A DNA stretch of 64,000 nucleotides from Panacibacter microcysteis (GTDB lineage: Bacteria; Bacteroidota; Bacteroidia; Chitinophagales; Chitinophagaceae). Position 1 is the stretch's first letter. Every line of letters begins with the position of its first letter. Below, piece after piece: positions 52,455 through 61,732 of this stretch. The translations under genes and the position numbers were made by a program. The notes under the pieces were generated by a model that was not told where the DNA came from, searched no databases, and saw only the letters and a list, made by a program, of their open reading frames with translations. The DNA lies in contig NZ_JADWYR010000001.1 of NCBI RefSeq assembly GCF_015831355.1, forward strand, positions 1,550,001-1,614,000, in the 5' to 3' direction.

Positions 52455-53126
52455 ATGCTACAGGTTGCAACACTAAAATTTTTGAAGGATCTTAAAAAGA
52501 ATAACAGCAAAGAATGGTTTGATAAAAACCGCACACTATACGATAACGCCAGGGAAGATTTCCTGGGTCTTGTTCAACAGGTTATTGATGAGTTTGGTAA
52601 AAAAGAAATTTCTATCGCTTCTTTAAAAGCCAAAGAATGTGTTTTCCGCATCAACAGGGATGTGCGTTTCAGCAAAGACAAATCTCCTTATAAAACAAAT
52701 ATGGGTGCCAGTATCAACAAGGGGGGCAAAAAGGCGTGGAATACTGCCGGTTACTATTTCCACTTTGAACCTGGCGGCAGCTTTATGGGGGGTGGTCTGT
52801 ACATGCCCGAGGCACAGGTATTAAAAAAAGTAAGGCAGGAAATAGACTATAATTTCAATGATTTTAAAAAGATCATCGGGAACAAAAAATTTGTAGCCAT
52901 TTATAAAGACCTTGACCATAGCGGCGAAATGAAGCTAAGCCGACCGCCAAAAGATTACATGGCAGATAACCCTGCCATTGAGTACATAAAACTTAAAAGT
53001 TTTATTACTATGGCGCCCCTCACAGATGCAGATCTGACGGAAAAAGGACTCGTAAAAAAAATCACTGCTGCGTTCGATACTTTACAGCCGCTGATAGATT
53101 TTTTGAACCACGCCACACAGGATTGA
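52455..53126 (+). CDS. DUF2461 (TIGR02453) family protein
   Basis: A 223-residue protein from ATG 52455 (MLQVATLKFLKDLKKNN). Family signatures are NNSKEWFDKNRTLYDNA, FRINRDVRFSKDKSPYKTN and GGGLYMPEA. Found widely in Bacteroidota and other bacteria; function unknown. Its stop codon directly abuts the stop of the convergent lipoprotein gene with no spacer. A TAAATTTG box lies 20 bp upstream of the start. Confidence 0.88.
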   Translation: MLQVATLKFLKDLKKNNSKEWFDKNRTLYDNAREDFLGLVQQVIDEFGKKEISIASLKAKECVFRINRDVRFSKDKSPYKTNMGASINKGGKKAWNTAGYYFHFEPGGSFMGGGLYMPEAQVLKKVRQEIDYNFNDFKKIIGNKKFVAIYKDLDHSGEMKLSRPPKDYMADNPAIEYIKLKSFITMAPLTDADLTEKGLVKKITAAFDTLQPLIDFLNHATQD

Positions 53127-53741
53127 TCAGTAAGGAATTTCCTGTATAATAATTTTTATATCATGCGGAGCTGTTTCATCCCCACCGAAATATGGAAAGA
53201 GTTTATAACGGGAATATTTGCCCGAACAGTGCCGTGGCAACGAAACCGACTTGCCATTTACTTCAAAGTAATATGTTTCTGCCAGGCAATTTATTCTGCA
53301 GGTAACGGTACTACCTATTGATGCCGTTGTAATCTCCCGAAATACCATAACGCCGTCATTGTGTACAAAGCCAAATAACCGCAGTGAATCATCAGACCAG
53401 CGCCAGCCAATACGTGCGCTGTTGTCCAGGTGATGAGAGCCGCAATCGGAAAAACCATACAACTTATTAATATCTTCCTGGTTGCCGGGGCTTACTGTTT
53501 GGTAAGTACAGGTGCTGTCGAAGATTGCAGTAAACGCCATTTTTGCTGCAGATGTCAATACAAATGGATTGGGTGTACACGACTGGTTGCCTTTATAGAT
53601 CACATACGTTTTACTCTTTTTGGCCATCAGAAATTCATTTTCTGCGGGCGACTCGCCTGCTGAAGCGGAAGTTTCTGAAATGGTCTTCCTGCAGGAACTA
53701 AAAACTGTACACAGGCAAAGGGTAAAGAAGAGGTAGCGCAT
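53127..53741 (-). CDS. Hypothetical lipoprotein
   Basis: A 204-residue protein from ATG 53741 with lipobox TVFSSCRK. The mature part is cysteine-containing (NQSCTPNP, FSDCGSHH, CRINCLAETYYFEVNG) and looks like a small beta-rich domain. No family recognised. The frame is open upstream to 53792 but the signal peptide fixes the start. Stops of this gene and the DUF2461 gene are adjacent. Confidence 0.65.
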   Translation of the reverse strand: MRYLFFTLCLCTVFSSCRKTISETSASAGESPAENEFLMAKKSKTYVIYKGNQSCTPNPFVLTSAAKMAFTAIFDSTCTYQTVSPGNQEDINKLYGFSDCGSHHLDNSARIGWRWSDDSLRLFGFVHNDGVMVFREITTASIGSTVTCRINCLAETYYFEVNGKSVSLPRHCSGKYSRYKLFPYFGGDETAPHDIKIIIQEIPY

Positions 53742-53812
53742 AGCAGTATTGTTTGGGTACGGTAAAATAATCGAATATAACAGCAAATGCAAGTCTTTTT
53801 ATGAGGCACCAG

Positions 53813-54202
53813 CTAATGTGTAAGCGGGTGATGGTAAATAAGTTTCAACTGCATAATTGTTGCAATGCTGGCGGCTCTTTGTTTAGCTGTTTCTGCCTTT
53901 TCTCCTGCAAATAATTCATCCACCGTTTTTGTAAACAACTGAAGCCATCGTTCAAAATGAGCTTTTGTGAAAGGCTCTTTTGCGTGTATGCCATTATGCG
54001 CAGCTATAGCATTGCCTTTGTAACTCCCCTTATTGAATATTACGCTATCCCAGAAGTTATACATTACAGGCAGGTGTGCGGGCCAGTCAACTCTTGCAAT
54101 ATCGTTGAATATGTAGCCAATCAATCCGTCTGCCTTCACCTTATCGTAGAATGTATCAACGAGCAGTTTTATGTCATCTATGTCATGTATATCCGGCAAC
54201 AT
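53813..54202 (-). CDS. Truncated haemoglobin, group III
   Basis: A 129-residue globin. IKLLVDTFYDKVKADGLIGYIF is the A/B-helix start, MYNFWDSVIF carries the distal E-helix region and the proximal histidine is probably in FTKAHFERWLQLF. It binds haem and O2 or NO; group III members are common in Bacteroidota and their role is not settled. The first base of its start codon is the last base of the yjbR stop (TGATG), so the two are coupled. Confidence 0.85.
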   Translation of the reverse strand: MLPDIHDIDDIKLLVDTFYDKVKADGLIGYIFNDIARVDWPAHLPVMYNFWDSVIFNKGSYKGNAIAAHNGIHAKEPFTKAHFERWLQLFTKTVDELFAGEKAETAKQRAASIATIMQLKLIYHHPLTH

Positions 54203-54552
54203 CAGGTTAAAGCCTCCCGGTCTTTTTTGGGCAACGATTTTACAATAAGCATGTAAGTATCATCGATCATTTCTTTCACCAGTTTTGTCGGTAAACTTCC
54301 ATCGAGCACTATGGTGTTCCAGTGTTTTTTATTCATATGATAGCCGGGCTGTACAGCATCATATTGCTCCCTTAGTTCAATGGCTTTGGCAGGATCGCAC
54401 TTGGCATTGAATTGTAAAGGACTGGAAGAAAGGGATACCAGCAAAAATATCTTATGCATTACCCTGAAGACAAGCGTATCCTCACCAAAAGGAAAATCTT
54501 CTGTTACCGCTTTTTTCGCCAGGCAGTAGGAGCGTAAAGTTTCTACATCCAT
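54202..54552 (-). CDS. MmcQ/YjbR family protein
   Basis: A 116-residue protein of the YjbR/CyaY-like fold: ETLRSYCLAKKAVTEDFPFG at the N-terminus, then VFRVMHKIFLLVS and GYHMNKKHWNTIVLD. These are small DNA-binding-like proteins of unknown role. Coupled to the downstream truncated haemoglobin gene by a one-base overlap. Confidence 0.9.
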   Translation of the reverse strand: MDVETLRSYCLAKKAVTEDFPFGEDTLVFRVMHKIFLLVSLSSSPLQFNAKCDPAKAIELREQYDAVQPGYHMNKKHWNTIVLDGSLPTKLVKEMIDDTYMLIVKSLPKKDREALT

Positions 54553-54663
54553 ACGGTAAAATTAACCAAAGACGACTACAATTATCAACGGCCAACAATG
54601 ATCCTGATCATGTCACCAAACAATATGCAGGTAAAAACAAACATCAAGGAAACAGGATGCCTA

Positions 54664-54698
54664 AAAACAAATGCTCCTGCTTTTGCAGCAGGAGCATT
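54664..54698 (-). terminator. Terminator after asd
   Basis: A perfect 11-bp stem AATGCTCCTGC/GCAGGAGCATT (54670-54680 and 54688-54698), 7-nt loop; on the minus strand it ends in TTGTTTTTAG. It lies 34 bp past the asd stop. Confidence 0.85.
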
Positions 54699-54731
54699 AC
54701 ACACATTTTCAGTTGCTCACTCACAAAACGT

Positions 54732-55742
54732 TTATCCCAACATATTTTTCGATGCAAGATATTCAGCAATCTGTACCGCATTGGTGGCGGCACCTTTGCG
54801 CAGGTTATCACTTACCACCCACATGTTAAGTGTCTTAGCCTGCGTTTCATCCCTGCGAAGGCGGCCTACAAATACTTCATCTTTGTCATGTGCCCACATT
54901 GGCATCGGGTAAAGCTGCGCGGCAGTATCATCCTGCAAAACAACACCGGGTGCGCTGCCCAGTAATTGCTTTACTTCTTCCAGGTCAAACTCGTTTTCAA
55001 ATTCCACATTCACGCTTTCGCTGTGCCCGCCTATTACGGGTATGCGTACCGTAGTAGCGGTAACACGTATATTGTCATCGCGCATGATCTTGCAGGTTTC
55101 CTTTACCATTTTCATTTCTTCTTTGGTATATCCATTATCAAGGAACACATCGATCTGCGGAATAACATTCAGGTCAATCGGGTATTTGTATGCCATAGGG
55201 TATTCATCGCTGCTGCCTTTTTCCAGTTTAGCCCTTTCACCAAATAACTGGTCTACGGCTTTCTTGCCGGTGCCTGTAACGCTTTGGTAAGTGCTTACCA
55301 CAATTCTTTTGATGGTATATTTTTTATGCAGCGGGTTTAATGCCACCACCATTTGTATGGTAGAGCAGTTCGGGTTGGCAATAATCTTGTCTGCTGCCGT
55401 AAGTGCATCAGCATTTATTTCGGGTACCACCAGTTTCTTCGATGGGTCCATGCGCCATGCGCTGCTGTTGTCAATTACAGTAATTCCGGCTTCAGCAAAT
55501 TTTGGTGCCCATTCCAGCGAAGTGCTGCCGCCGGCTGAAAATATTGCCACGGCTGGTTTTGCGGCAATACCATCTGTCATACTTACTACTTTGTAGGACT
55601 TGCCTTTAAATATTACTTCTTTACCAACAGACCTTTCAGATGCCACAGGCACAAGTTCTGTTACAGGAAAATTTCTTTCTGCCAATACCTGCAACATTTT
55701 TGTGCCTACCAAACCTGTTGCGCCTACTACTGCTACTTTCAT
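54732..55742 (-). CDS. asd: Aspartate-semialdehyde dehydrogenase
   Basis: A 336-residue enzyme reducing aspartyl phosphate to aspartate semialdehyde, for lysine/diaminopimelate, threonine and methionine synthesis. The nucleotide loop is VGATGLVGTKML, the catalytic cysteine is Cys126 in IANPNCSTIQMV, and the acid-base histidine lies in VIGGHSESVNVEF. Complete and of usual length. The upstream region contains a repeat pair and no other amino acid synthesis gene is nearby. Confidence 0.95.
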   Translation of the reverse strand: MKVAVVGATGLVGTKMLQVLAERNFPVTELVPVASERSVGKEVIFKGKSYKVVSMTDGIAAKPAVAIFSAGGSTSLEWAPKFAEAGITVIDNSSAWRMDPSKKLVVPEINADALTAADKIIANPNCSTIQMVVALNPLHKKYTIKRIVVSTYQSVTGTGKKAVDQLFGERAKLEKGSSDEYPMAYKYPIDLNVIPQIDVFLDNGYTKEEMKMVKETCKIMRDDNIRVTATTVRIPVIGGHSESVNVEFENEFDLEEVKQLLGSAPGVVLQDDTAAQLYPMPMWAHDKDEVFVGRLRRDETQAKTLNMWVVSDNLRKGAATNAVQIAEYLASKNMLG

Positions 55743-55871
55743 TGTAATGGAATTTTTGTTGTTGTTTTATGGTTTTATATTTTTTGTACTCAACTGTAGT
55801 ACTACTATCATCGCCTGTTGTGTCACTCACTTGTACGGCTGGTAATACTATTCAGCAATGCCCGCTAAACA

Positions 55872-55901
55872 AAAAGCCTTCCTGTGTAGAGGAAGGCTTT
55901 T
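55872..55901 (-). terminator. Terminator inside the asd upstream gap
   Basis: A perfect 7-bp stem GCCTTCC/GGAAGGC (55876-55882 and 55891-55897), extended by A-T pairs, loop of 8. On the minus strand it runs into TTTTTGTTT. No annotated large gene ends here; it directly follows the 32-residue frame at 55907. Confidence 0.7.
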
Positions 55902-55906
55902 GTTGT

Positions 55907-56005
55907 TTATCTTTTACCTGCATACAACAGTGTTACGCACCTTCCTCTTTTGAGTAGATCTTCTTCGTAACCTTTATATGCTTCATTATATTTTTCATTG
56001 CGCAT
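55907..56005 (-). CDS. Possible small protein or gene remnant, 32 residues
   Basis: An ATG-initiated frame on the minus strand (MRNEKYNEAYKGYEEDLLK) rich in Glu, Lys and Tyr, ending 9 bp before a well-formed terminator. It could be a small expressed protein or the surviving 3' end of a lost gene. No homology recognised; no clear ribosome-binding site. Confidence 0.3.
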   Translation of the reverse strand: MRNEKYNEAYKGYEEDLLKRGRCVTLLYAGKR

Positions 56006-56283
56006 GCGAAAGTAATTATGAAAGATTATTATACAAAAAGATTTTTACAGGTGTTAGTATTAGCATGATGGTTTACCGAGTGCATACTTTTATTCCTTAT
56101 GGCAAAGAATACTGCGGCATAGGATTATGCAGTATCGATGCTGCCATATGCTTTACAGTACAAGAGTGCGACGCAACGGAAGCATCATTGTAATACAAAT
56201 GACCGGTACATCCATTCTTCCTGAAAAAGTTTTTTACACGTGGCATAAGAGTTGTAAATTAAGTTTCTAAAAACGATTCTACT

Positions 56284-56691
56284 ATGATAAAATTCAGCGA
56301 ACTGAAAATTGGTGATTACGTAATTGCCGAATACGAAGGCAGCAGGCGTGAAGGTGAAGTAGTGCGCCTGAATGGCGATGAAAAACAGGTTTGTGTAGAA
56401 ACGGACGTGCAGGAATTCTGGTATGAGACAGACAATCTTTACCCAATACCAATGAGTGATGAAGCACTCACGAAACTAAACTTTAGAAAAGAAACACTGC
56501 CCGATGGTGTGGTGAAATATAAAAAAGGTTCTTTCAGGCTGGTTATACCAAAGGAGGGAGATTTTTCTGTGGTGGAAATGTGGTACAGGGAAGACCGGAG
56601 AGACCATCCAAACGTGCATTATATTCACCAGTTGCAAAACCATTACCTGCAAATGACAAAGGTGCACCTTACAGATGAGGTAGTTGCGTAG
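56284..56691 (+). CDS. Hypothetical protein, 135 residues
   Basis: A small soluble acidic protein. The N-terminal part (IGDYVIAEYEGSRREGEVV) looks like an SH3-like or KOW-like barrel, and the middle (YKKGSFRLVIPKEGDFSVVEMWY) is also beta-rich. It is flanked by a repeat pair upstream and a terminator downstream, so it is likely a single-gene transcript. Function unknown. Confidence 0.7.
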   Translation: MIKFSELKIGDYVIAEYEGSRREGEVVRLNGDEKQVCVETDVQEFWYETDNLYPIPMSDEALTKLNFRKETLPDGVVKYKKGSFRLVIPKEGDFSVVEMWYREDRRDHPNVHYIHQLQNHYLQMTKVHLTDEVVA

Positions 56692-56713
56692 CAAACAGCG
56701 TATAATTTTTAGA

Positions 56714-56744
56714 AACCATCATGCGGTAAGCATGGTGGTTTTTT
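56714..56744 (+). terminator. Terminator after the 135-residue hypothetical gene
   Basis: Arms AACCATCATGC (56714-56724) and GCATGGTGGTT (56730-56740) with one G-T pair, 5-nt loop and a T run to 56744. Confidence 0.82.
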
Positions 56745-56828
56745 GTTTGGGCTTACAATAGCCGGGGTTTACCGCAAACTCTTAGCCCGCTGCACATAAA
56801 CCTTTATCTTCATTGCAAAAAAGAATCG

Positions 56829-59627
56829 ATGTACAAGAAGCGTATTGCGCTGCTGCTTTCCTGTTTTGTGGTGTTCAACTGTTATACCTATGCACAGCAA
56901 TTTGGCGGCAATCCTGCTTCCGTAAAATGGAAGCAGGTAAACACAGACACACTGCGTGTTATTTTTCCTGTGGGTCTCGATTCTGTTGCACAACGGGTAG
57001 CAAATGTTACACACACCCTTCAAAAAAATTATACTACAGGTATCGGGGCAAAGATCAATAAGGTAAATATTGTATTGCAAAAAGATGTTACCATTTCTAA
57101 TGCGTTTGTGCAGCTTGGTCCGTACCGCAGCGAGTATTACCTGATGCCGCCGCAGGATGTATTTGATCTTGGTGCGCAGGGATGGGCAGACAACCTTTCT
57201 ATACACGAATACCGGCACGTGCAGCAATACAGCAATTTTAATGTTGGTTTATCAAAAGTATTTTCTGTTTTGTTTGGGCAATACGGGCAATCAATAGCCA
57301 ATGCCAGTGCTGTACCTGACTGGTTTTTTGAAGGCGATGCAGTATATAATGAAACCAAATTCAGTATACAGGGTCGTGGGCGATTGCCGTTGTTTTTGAA
57401 TACTTACAAAAGCCTGGATGCAGATGGTAAAGACTATAAATTCATGCAGATGCGTAACGGTTCGTTGAGGCACTATATTCCCGGCCATTACGAACTCGGC
57501 TATTTACTTACCGCCTACGGCAAAGAAAAATACGGCGAGGATTTCTGGCAAAAAGTAACGCATGATGCCGCGGCATTTAAACCACTGTTTTACCCAATGC
57601 AGGGTGCTGTAAAAAAATATGCAGGCGTTAGTTACCGCACGTTTGTACACAATGCCATGAGTTATTACAGGCAACAATGGGAAAAGGATACCGGGTACCA
57701 GGCTCCACAGTGGCTAACCGGTATCAAAAAGAACGACGTGCTCAACTACCAGTATCCTTATTACACGGAAGATGGAAACCTGGTGGTGCTAAAAACAAGC
57801 CGGGAAAGGATTCCGGCATTCTATATTATCGATAAAGCAAAAAATGAGAGGAAACTTGCAGTAAGAGATATTGCATACGACGGCTACTTTTCTTATAACA
57901 ACAATAAGATCGTTTACTCAGTTTTGCAACCCGATGTGCGATGGGGCAACAGGAACTACAGCGTTATAAAAATTCTGGACATTAACTCCTGTACTGAAAC
58001 GAAGATTACACATCATACAAAATATTTTTCGCCGGATATAGCGCACAGCGGAGCCTTTGTTGCTGCTGCATCGTTTACGCCGGAGCAACAATCAAAGCTT
58101 GTATTACTGCGTGTAGATGGTACAGCGGTGAGCAGTTTTGCAGCACCCGCTAATCATGTAATATCCTATCCCAAGTTTTCTGCAGATGATAAAACGATTT
58201 TTTTTATAGAACGTAATGCAAAAGGAGAAATGGCTTTACAACAACTTAGCGAAAAAAATACCATTTCTACCATCATTCCTTTTGCCAACCGGCTGCTGGG
58301 CTTTCCTGTAGTAAAAGGGGATACGTTACTCTATACATGCTCCAGCAATGGCCATGATGAAATATTTGCCTATATAACCACCACGCACAAACATTACAGG
58401 CTGGCCTCGTATAAAACAGGTTTATACCAGGCCACCACAGATAACAGCGGCAACCTTGTAACCGCCGTATTTACAAGTGATGGTTACAGGTTAGGTGCAT
58501 TCAAACCAGGCTGGCAGCCGGCAGGTGTACAGTCAGATACAATAACGCCCCTGTATGTAACAGCACCCTTCAATGTGCAGGATAACAACTTATTGGCTAA
58601 CCTGCCCGCAAGAACATTTGCTACAGCAAAGTATCCTAAATTTTACAAGCCTTTCAATTTTCATAGCTGGATTCCGTCGTTTACCGATCCTGATTATTCT
58701 TACACGATTTATGGCGAAAATGTATTGAATACCTTGCAAAGCCAGTTGTACTACACCTACAATACCAATGAGCAGTATCATCGTGTTGGCTTTACCACTG
58801 CTTTTGGTGGCTGGTATGTACAGCCCTTTCTCGATGTAAACAATATATTTAACCGGCGTGGCACAGTGGATGATTCAATACCCGTACGCTGGAATGAGTT
58901 ACTGGCATCAGCAGGGTTGCGTTTACCGCTTAACCTGGGTGGTGGTAAACAGTACAGGAGCCTCACCTTATCGGCATCTTATAACGTGAATAACATCAAC
59001 TGGAAAAGCGACACAAAGCAGTTGCTGAAAGACATTAACTACATAAGGGCAGGTATAACTTATACAGCGCAGGTACAAAAAGCAGCCAAACAAATATATC
59101 CGCACTGGGCACAGAATCTGTCTGTAGTATACAGGGCAAGTGCATCAGCAGTTGCCGCTCAGCAATTATTGGCAACCGGCAACCTCTACCTGCCAGGGTT
59201 GGGTGCCACACACAGCCTCGTAATCAATGCAGCTTATCAGGCACGGGATACAATGCAGCAATATGCTTTTACCAACAGTTTTCCATATTCAAGGGGTTAC
59301 AACGCATTTAATTATCCCCATATGTATAAACTGGGTGTCAATTATCATTTTCCAATTGTGTACCCCGATTGGGGCTTTGGCAACATCATTTATTTTACGC
59401 GTATAAGGGCAAATGCTTTCTATGATTATACCAATCTCAGAAGCCTGCGTGAAAACCGCAACTACCAGCTAAAATCATTTGGAGCAGAGCTTTTCTTTGA
59501 TACACGTTGGTGGAACCAGCAACCGCTACAATTCGGTATACGCTACAGCAGGCTCATCGATTACACGATCGCGGGTCAACAACCCAACCGGTGGGAGATT
59601 GTTTTGCCTGTAACATTAATTAATTAA
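56829..59627 (+). CDS. Exported peptidase-MA-like / TolB-type propeller / outer-membrane barrel protein
   Basis: A 932-residue exported protein (signal peptide ending NCYTYAQQ). The N-terminal domain has a complete gluzincin signature: HEYRH at residues 126-130 and the third ligand Glu168 in PDWFFEGDAVYNE. Next comes a beta-propeller-like region (about 300-590; VLKTSRERIPAFYIID, IFFIERNAKGEMAL) and then a long barrel-like C-terminus (about 620-932; RRGTVDDSIPVRWNELLASAGLRLP region). It shares its three-part layout with the gene at 19955, whose zinc site is lost. Probably an outer-membrane metallopeptidase (inference). Its last 12 bases overlap the convergent glycosyltransferase gene. Confidence 0.78.
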   Translation: MYKKRIALLLSCFVVFNCYTYAQQFGGNPASVKWKQVNTDTLRVIFPVGLDSVAQRVANVTHTLQKNYTTGIGAKINKVNIVLQKDVTISNAFVQLGPYRSEYYLMPPQDVFDLGAQGWADNLSIHEYRHVQQYSNFNVGLSKVFSVLFGQYGQSIANASAVPDWFFEGDAVYNETKFSIQGRGRLPLFLNTYKSLDADGKDYKFMQMRNGSLRHYIPGHYELGYLLTAYGKEKYGEDFWQKVTHDAAAFKPLFYPMQGAVKKYAGVSYRTFVHNAMSYYRQQWEKDTGYQAPQWLTGIKKNDVLNYQYPYYTEDGNLVVLKTSRERIPAFYIIDKAKNERKLAVRDIAYDGYFSYNNNKIVYSVLQPDVRWGNRNYSVIKILDINSCTETKITHHTKYFSPDIAHSGAFVAAASFTPEQQSKLVLLRVDGTAVSSFAAPANHVISYPKFSADDKTIFFIERNAKGEMALQQLSEKNTISTIIPFANRLLGFPVVKGDTLLYTCSSNGHDEIFAYITTTHKHYRLASYKTGLYQATTDNSGNLVTAVFTSDGYRLGAFKPGWQPAGVQSDTITPLYVTAPFNVQDNNLLANLPARTFATAKYPKFYKPFNFHSWIPSFTDPDYSYTIYGENVLNTLQSQLYYTYNTNEQYHRVGFTTAFGGWYVQPFLDVNNIFNRRGTVDDSIPVRWNELLASAGLRLPLNLGGGKQYRSLTLSASYNVNNINWKSDTKQLLKDINYIRAGITYTAQVQKAAKQIYPHWAQNLSVVYRASASAVAAQQLLATGNLYLPGLGATHSLVINAAYQARDTMQQYAFTNSFPYSRGYNAFNYPHMYKLGVNYHFPIVYPDWGFGNIIYFTRIRANAFYDYTNLRSLRENRNYQLKSFGAELFFDTRWWNQQPLQFGIRYSRLIDYTIAGQQPNRWEIVLPVTLIN

Positions 59628-60680
59628 CGCTGTGAAGGTGGCATCTTCAGTGGTATATTGATTTTGCCTGCAATGTTTTTCCCGGCCCCGCAACGCTGCC
59701 GCCCTGGCTATTACTTGCTCCACCACCTCCCCGGTACTGTTGTATAGTACCAGTTTTTGAGTAGTTGCATTGTTCAACCAGGCGCAAACAACATCAGTAA
59801 ACGATCTGTTGACCGATGCTACCTGAGCACAGGCATTTTTTTCAAGCGCTGCAGCATTGCAAAGCTGTTCATACTGTCCTTTGATAGGTATGCACATCAG
59901 TTTCTTTCCAAGGTATAATGCCTCAGCAGGTGTTTCGAAACCGGCACCGGTAATAACGCCGGTGCTGCTGATCATGCTTTTCGTAAAATTGTGATTGTCT
60001 ACCGGTAGAATATCGATATTGCCTTCACGCTGCGGGTGTGTTACCTGTTTTGAAAAAACCTGAAACCGCATATCTTTTATTTGCCGCAGGTGTGCAGTAA
60101 TCACCTCATCTGCATAGTGTGGCAGGTAAACGGTTACATGGCCATTATCTGCTGGTTGTGCATGCAGTATATTTTTTTTAAGTACCGGGCTAAAAATGAA
60201 ATCATCATACCGTTCAAAATGCAGGCCTACATAGGTGGTTGCCGGCGCATATCTTTTTAGAATGAGCTCGCCAATAAAGCGCTTTACCGGCGGCCTAGGT
60301 ACCTGCATACTTTGAAAGCTGGCCTGGTGGCCAAACCCAACCGATGCCACTTTTTTAATTTTGCATGCCAGCGCTGTAATACTTTCAAAATCGTTGATCA
60401 CTATATCGTACTTTTCAACCGGCAGGTCTTTTGCTTCTTTGTATGCATTTTTAAAGTCTAAATCAGAAAGCATGCGCCTGTAAGCTAGCCCGCCATTTTT
60501 ATGGTAAAACAGGCTCAGGCCGTTACTGGTATACGTTACGGGCAGTGCAGCCTGTAAACTGCTGTTACTGCCACTCAGGAAAATATCAACGGTGCCATAT
60601 TGTTGCAGGTAAGGTAATAATTCGGTTGCTCTTGCTATATGGCCATTACCTGTGGCCTGTACTGCATAGAGTATTTTCAA
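59616..60680 (-). CDS. GT-B glycosyltransferase (MJ1255-like)
   Basis: A 354-residue protein with a GT-B-like fold: ILYAVQATGNGHIARATELL at the N-terminus is the acceptor-side glycine loop typical of MurG-related enzymes, and the C-terminal donor site is TGAGFETPAEALYLGKKLMC followed by KGQYEQLCNAAALE. It likely transfers a sugar to a lipid or surface glycan; donor and acceptor are unknown. Its start overlaps the stop of the upstream LpxH-like gene by 4 bp, so they form an operon. Confidence 0.85.
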   Translation of the reverse strand: MKILYAVQATGNGHIARATELLPYLQQYGTVDIFLSGSNSSLQAALPVTYTSNGLSLFYHKNGGLAYRRMLSDLDFKNAYKEAKDLPVEKYDIVINDFESITALACKIKKVASVGFGHQASFQSMQVPRPPVKRFIGELILKRYAPATTYVGLHFERYDDFIFSPVLKKNILHAQPADNGHVTVYLPHYADEVITAHLRQIKDMRFQVFSKQVTHPQREGNIDILPVDNHNFTKSMISSTGVITGAGFETPAEALYLGKKLMCIPIKGQYEQLCNAAALEKNACAQVASVNRSFTDVVCAWLNNATTQKLVLYNSTGEVVEQVIARAAALRGREKHCRQNQYTTEDATFTALIN

Positions 60681-61537
60681 TCTGCTTTTAATTTAAGTGA
60701 AGTAATAAACATGTTTATTTCATTGGTAAGCACGTTTAGTTCAGGCAGCTTTTTTTCCATTTTTACAATCATGGCTTTCTGTGCTTCAAAATCTTTTGCA
60801 TTATAGTGAAAGATCTTCCATTCGTCGTTGATGTATTCCAGCGCGGTTAGGTTTTCTATCCAGTCACCACTGTTAAGGTAGGTTACTTTGCCCTCCCTGG
60901 TTTCAATAACCCGGTGTTGTGGCTGATGTATATGGCCGCAGATAACATAGTCGTACTTTTTCTCAATAGCAAGCTCTGCCGCTGTTTGTTCAAAATCTGC
61001 AATCCACGATACGGCTTTTTTTACGCTGTTCTTTACTTTTTTACTAAAGCTCATTTTTTCTCTGCCCACCAGCTTTAAGCCCCAGTTTATAAAACTGTTC
61101 AGCAGTATCAGCAAATCATAACCGTGACCACCCAGCCTCGCAAGCATTTTTGCACTGCCCCTGGTGGTGGCATCAAACACATCGCCATGAAAGATCCATG
61201 TCATTTTACCATTGATCTCCATTACCATTTTATCAGTAAGCTGAAAATTTCCCATTTCAAGATCGGTGTAGCGGCGCAGCATCTCATCGTGGTTGCCGGT
61301 TATATAAATAACCCTGGTGCCGTTACCAAGCAGGCTCATGATTTCTTTTATTACCTGCATGTGTGATACGGGAAAGTAGCGTTTGCTGAATTGCCAGCCG
61401 TCAATAATATCTCCGTTGAGCACCAGAATGCGCGGCGTTATGCTTTTAAGGTAAGTAACAATTTCATCGGCATGGCAGCCGTAAGTGCCCAGGTGCAGGT
61501 CACTCATTACAACAACGTCTACGTATCTGCGCTCCAT
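60677..61537 (-). CDS. LpxH-like metallophosphoesterase (UDP-2,3-diacylglucosamine diphosphatase family)
   Basis: A 286-residue calcineurin-like phosphoesterase with motifs SDLHLG, LNGDIIDGW, TGNHDEMLRR, FHGDVFD and GHIHQPQHR. The GDIIDGW and membrane-proximal helical insert (LLILLNSFINWGLKL) fit the LpxH/LpxH2 group, which cleaves UDP-2,3-diacylglucosamine to lipid X in lipid A synthesis. It is co-transcribed with a glycosyltransferase, so a different lipid-linked substrate is also possible. Confidence 0.85.
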   Translation of the reverse strand: MERRYVDVVVMSDLHLGTYGCHADEIVTYLKSITPRILVLNGDIIDGWQFSKRYFPVSHMQVIKEIMSLLGNGTRVIYITGNHDEMLRRYTDLEMGNFQLTDKMVMEINGKMTWIFHGDVFDATTRGSAKMLARLGGHGYDLLILLNSFINWGLKLVGREKMSFSKKVKNSVKKAVSWIADFEQTAAELAIEKKYDYVICGHIHQPQHRVIETREGKVTYLNSGDWIENLTALEYINDEWKIFHYNAKDFEAQKAMIVKMEKKLPELNVLTNEINMFITSLKLKAD

Positions 61538-61645
61538 AGATTTTGAGGTTTTATAAAAATCCCAACTTTATGTTATGCAGTTATTACGCAATCATTAAGC
61601 AATTGTAATGCGTTTGTGAAGGTTGTGTTATGAAAAGGAATTTTT

Positions 61646-61699
61646 TGTAGCCGGGCAGTATTGCTGCTATGATGCTTTTGTTGCGTCGCACTCTTGTAC
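61646..61699 (+). repeat. Interspersed repeat arm, core A+
   Basis: Outer end TAGCCGGGC (61648-61656) and a perfect core A (61680-61699). The next copy is B- at 62244; the two bracket the DUF1801 gene. Confidence 0.75.
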
Positions 61700-61732
61700 T
61701 GCAGTGCTTTTTGCAGCAGGTTCAACCAAACC

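Larger units (their letters stand above)
55805..56209. repeat. Interspersed repeat pair (core B+ / core A-)
   Basis: A perfect core B in plus orientation (55817-55836, preceded by ATCGCCT) faces a perfect inverted core A (56158-56177). Outer right end is ACCGGTA. It contains a hairpin and a 32-residue reading frame. With this the 540-bp gap 55743-56283 is largely explained. Confidence 0.75.
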
